Below, in pieces: positions 6,569 to 6,717 of a stretch of 6,717 nt of DNA (positions are counted from its first letter, which is position 1; every line of letters starts with the position of its first letter). Both the position numbers and the translations under genes were made by a program. Below the pieces are notes generated by a model. That model was given only the letters and a program-made list of their open reading frames with translations. It was not told where the DNA came from and did not search any database. The DNA comes from Peptococcaceae bacterium (GTDB lineage: Bacteria; Bacillota; DSM-12270; Thermacetogeniales; Thermacetogeniaceae), in contig PLQY01000032.1 of assembly GCA_003160265.1 (NCBI GenBank), positions 6,430 to 13,146 on the forward strand, written 5' to 3'.

Positions 6569-6717
6569 CTAAATCTCGCCATCGATAGAAGTAGCTGTTT
6601 TTTCAGCTTGCATTTGCCTGGTGGCCCTATCGATCACGTCCAGAGTCTCGATCTCGCTGCCTGTTGATGCCCCCAGTTCCTTAAATCTGCGTGCTGCTAC
6701 CAGGACCCTGCTTTCCA
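6569..6717 (-). CDS. 3' end of an unrecognised gene (partial)
   Basis: An open minus-strand frame enters from the right edge and stops at TAG (6571-6569), giving the last 48 residues of a protein. The sequence (ending 'MQAEKTATSIDGEI') is charged and helix-like, with no membrane segment. The other two minus-strand frames close within about 40 bases of the edge, whereas this one stays open to its stop. It lies 11 nt from the stop of the convergent plus-strand gene. I recognise no family from this fragment, and a chance open frame of this length is possible. Confidence 0.4.
   Translation of the reverse strand, partial: ESRVLVAARRFKELGASTGSEIETLDVIDRATRQMQAEKTATSIDGEI

Noticed and set aside
6593..6608. 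AGCTG-TTTTTT-CAGCT stem-loop as a terminator
   Set aside because: Only a 5-bp stem, the T-run is the loop rather than the tail, and it lies inside the partial minus-strand frame.
6581..6634. 8-bp inverted repeat ATCGATAG / CTATCGAT
   Set aside because: Both arms contain the palindrome ATCGAT and fall on Ile-Asp codons of the partial frame; the 38-nt spacing suggests coincidence.

Overview
The window is GC-rich coding DNA from a Gram-negative bacterium. The evidence is a two-gene RND efflux operon whose periplasmic adaptor carries a lipoprotein signal and a TolC-docking motif, which implies an outer membrane. The TtcA-type PP-loop protein and the HD-GYP fragment would fit a Desulfuromonadia/Geobacter-like anaerobe, but that taxonomic guess is weak. 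No mobile element, CRISPR array, tRNA or rRNA was seen.

Layout from left to right: (1) about 1-474, plus strand: the C-terminal end of an HD-GYP cyclic-di-GMP phosphodiesterase-type protein with no intact catalytic part upstream, read as a pseudogene remnant. (2) 458-488: a strong hairpin between this remnant and the next gene, which converge. (3) 487-1344, minus: an intact TtcA/PP-loop tRNA-thiolation family ATPase with a clear extended -10 promoter (1365-1373) and ribosome binding site. (4) 1345-1489: spacer holding that promoter and a weak stem-loop downstream of the efflux operon. (5) 1490-4666, minus: an intact RND inner-membrane transporter. (6) 4663-5970, minus: the lipoprotein membrane-fusion protein, which overlaps the RND gene by an ATGA. 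(7) 5971-6131: an AT-rich divergent control region with an inverted repeat. (8) 6132-6557, plus: an unrecognised protein of about 141 residues. (9) 6569-6717, minus: the 3' end of an unrecognised gene that runs off the window.

The efflux genes form one transcription unit (adaptor, then pump), coupled by the stop/start overlap. They would make a proton-driven tripartite pump with a TolC-family outer-membrane channel encoded elsewhere. The thiolation gene lies downstream in the same orientation but has its own promoter, so it is probably functionally unrelated. The unknown plus-strand gene sits where an efflux regulator is often found, but it shows no recognisable DNA-binding domain.

I see no clear undescribed system. 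The points most worth a second look are the altered TM4 proton-relay motif of the pump (Asp-Phe instead of Asp-Asp), a 21-nt tandem repeat that ends the adaptor gene and supplies the pump's ribosome binding site, the decayed HD-GYP gene, and the orphan divergent gene.
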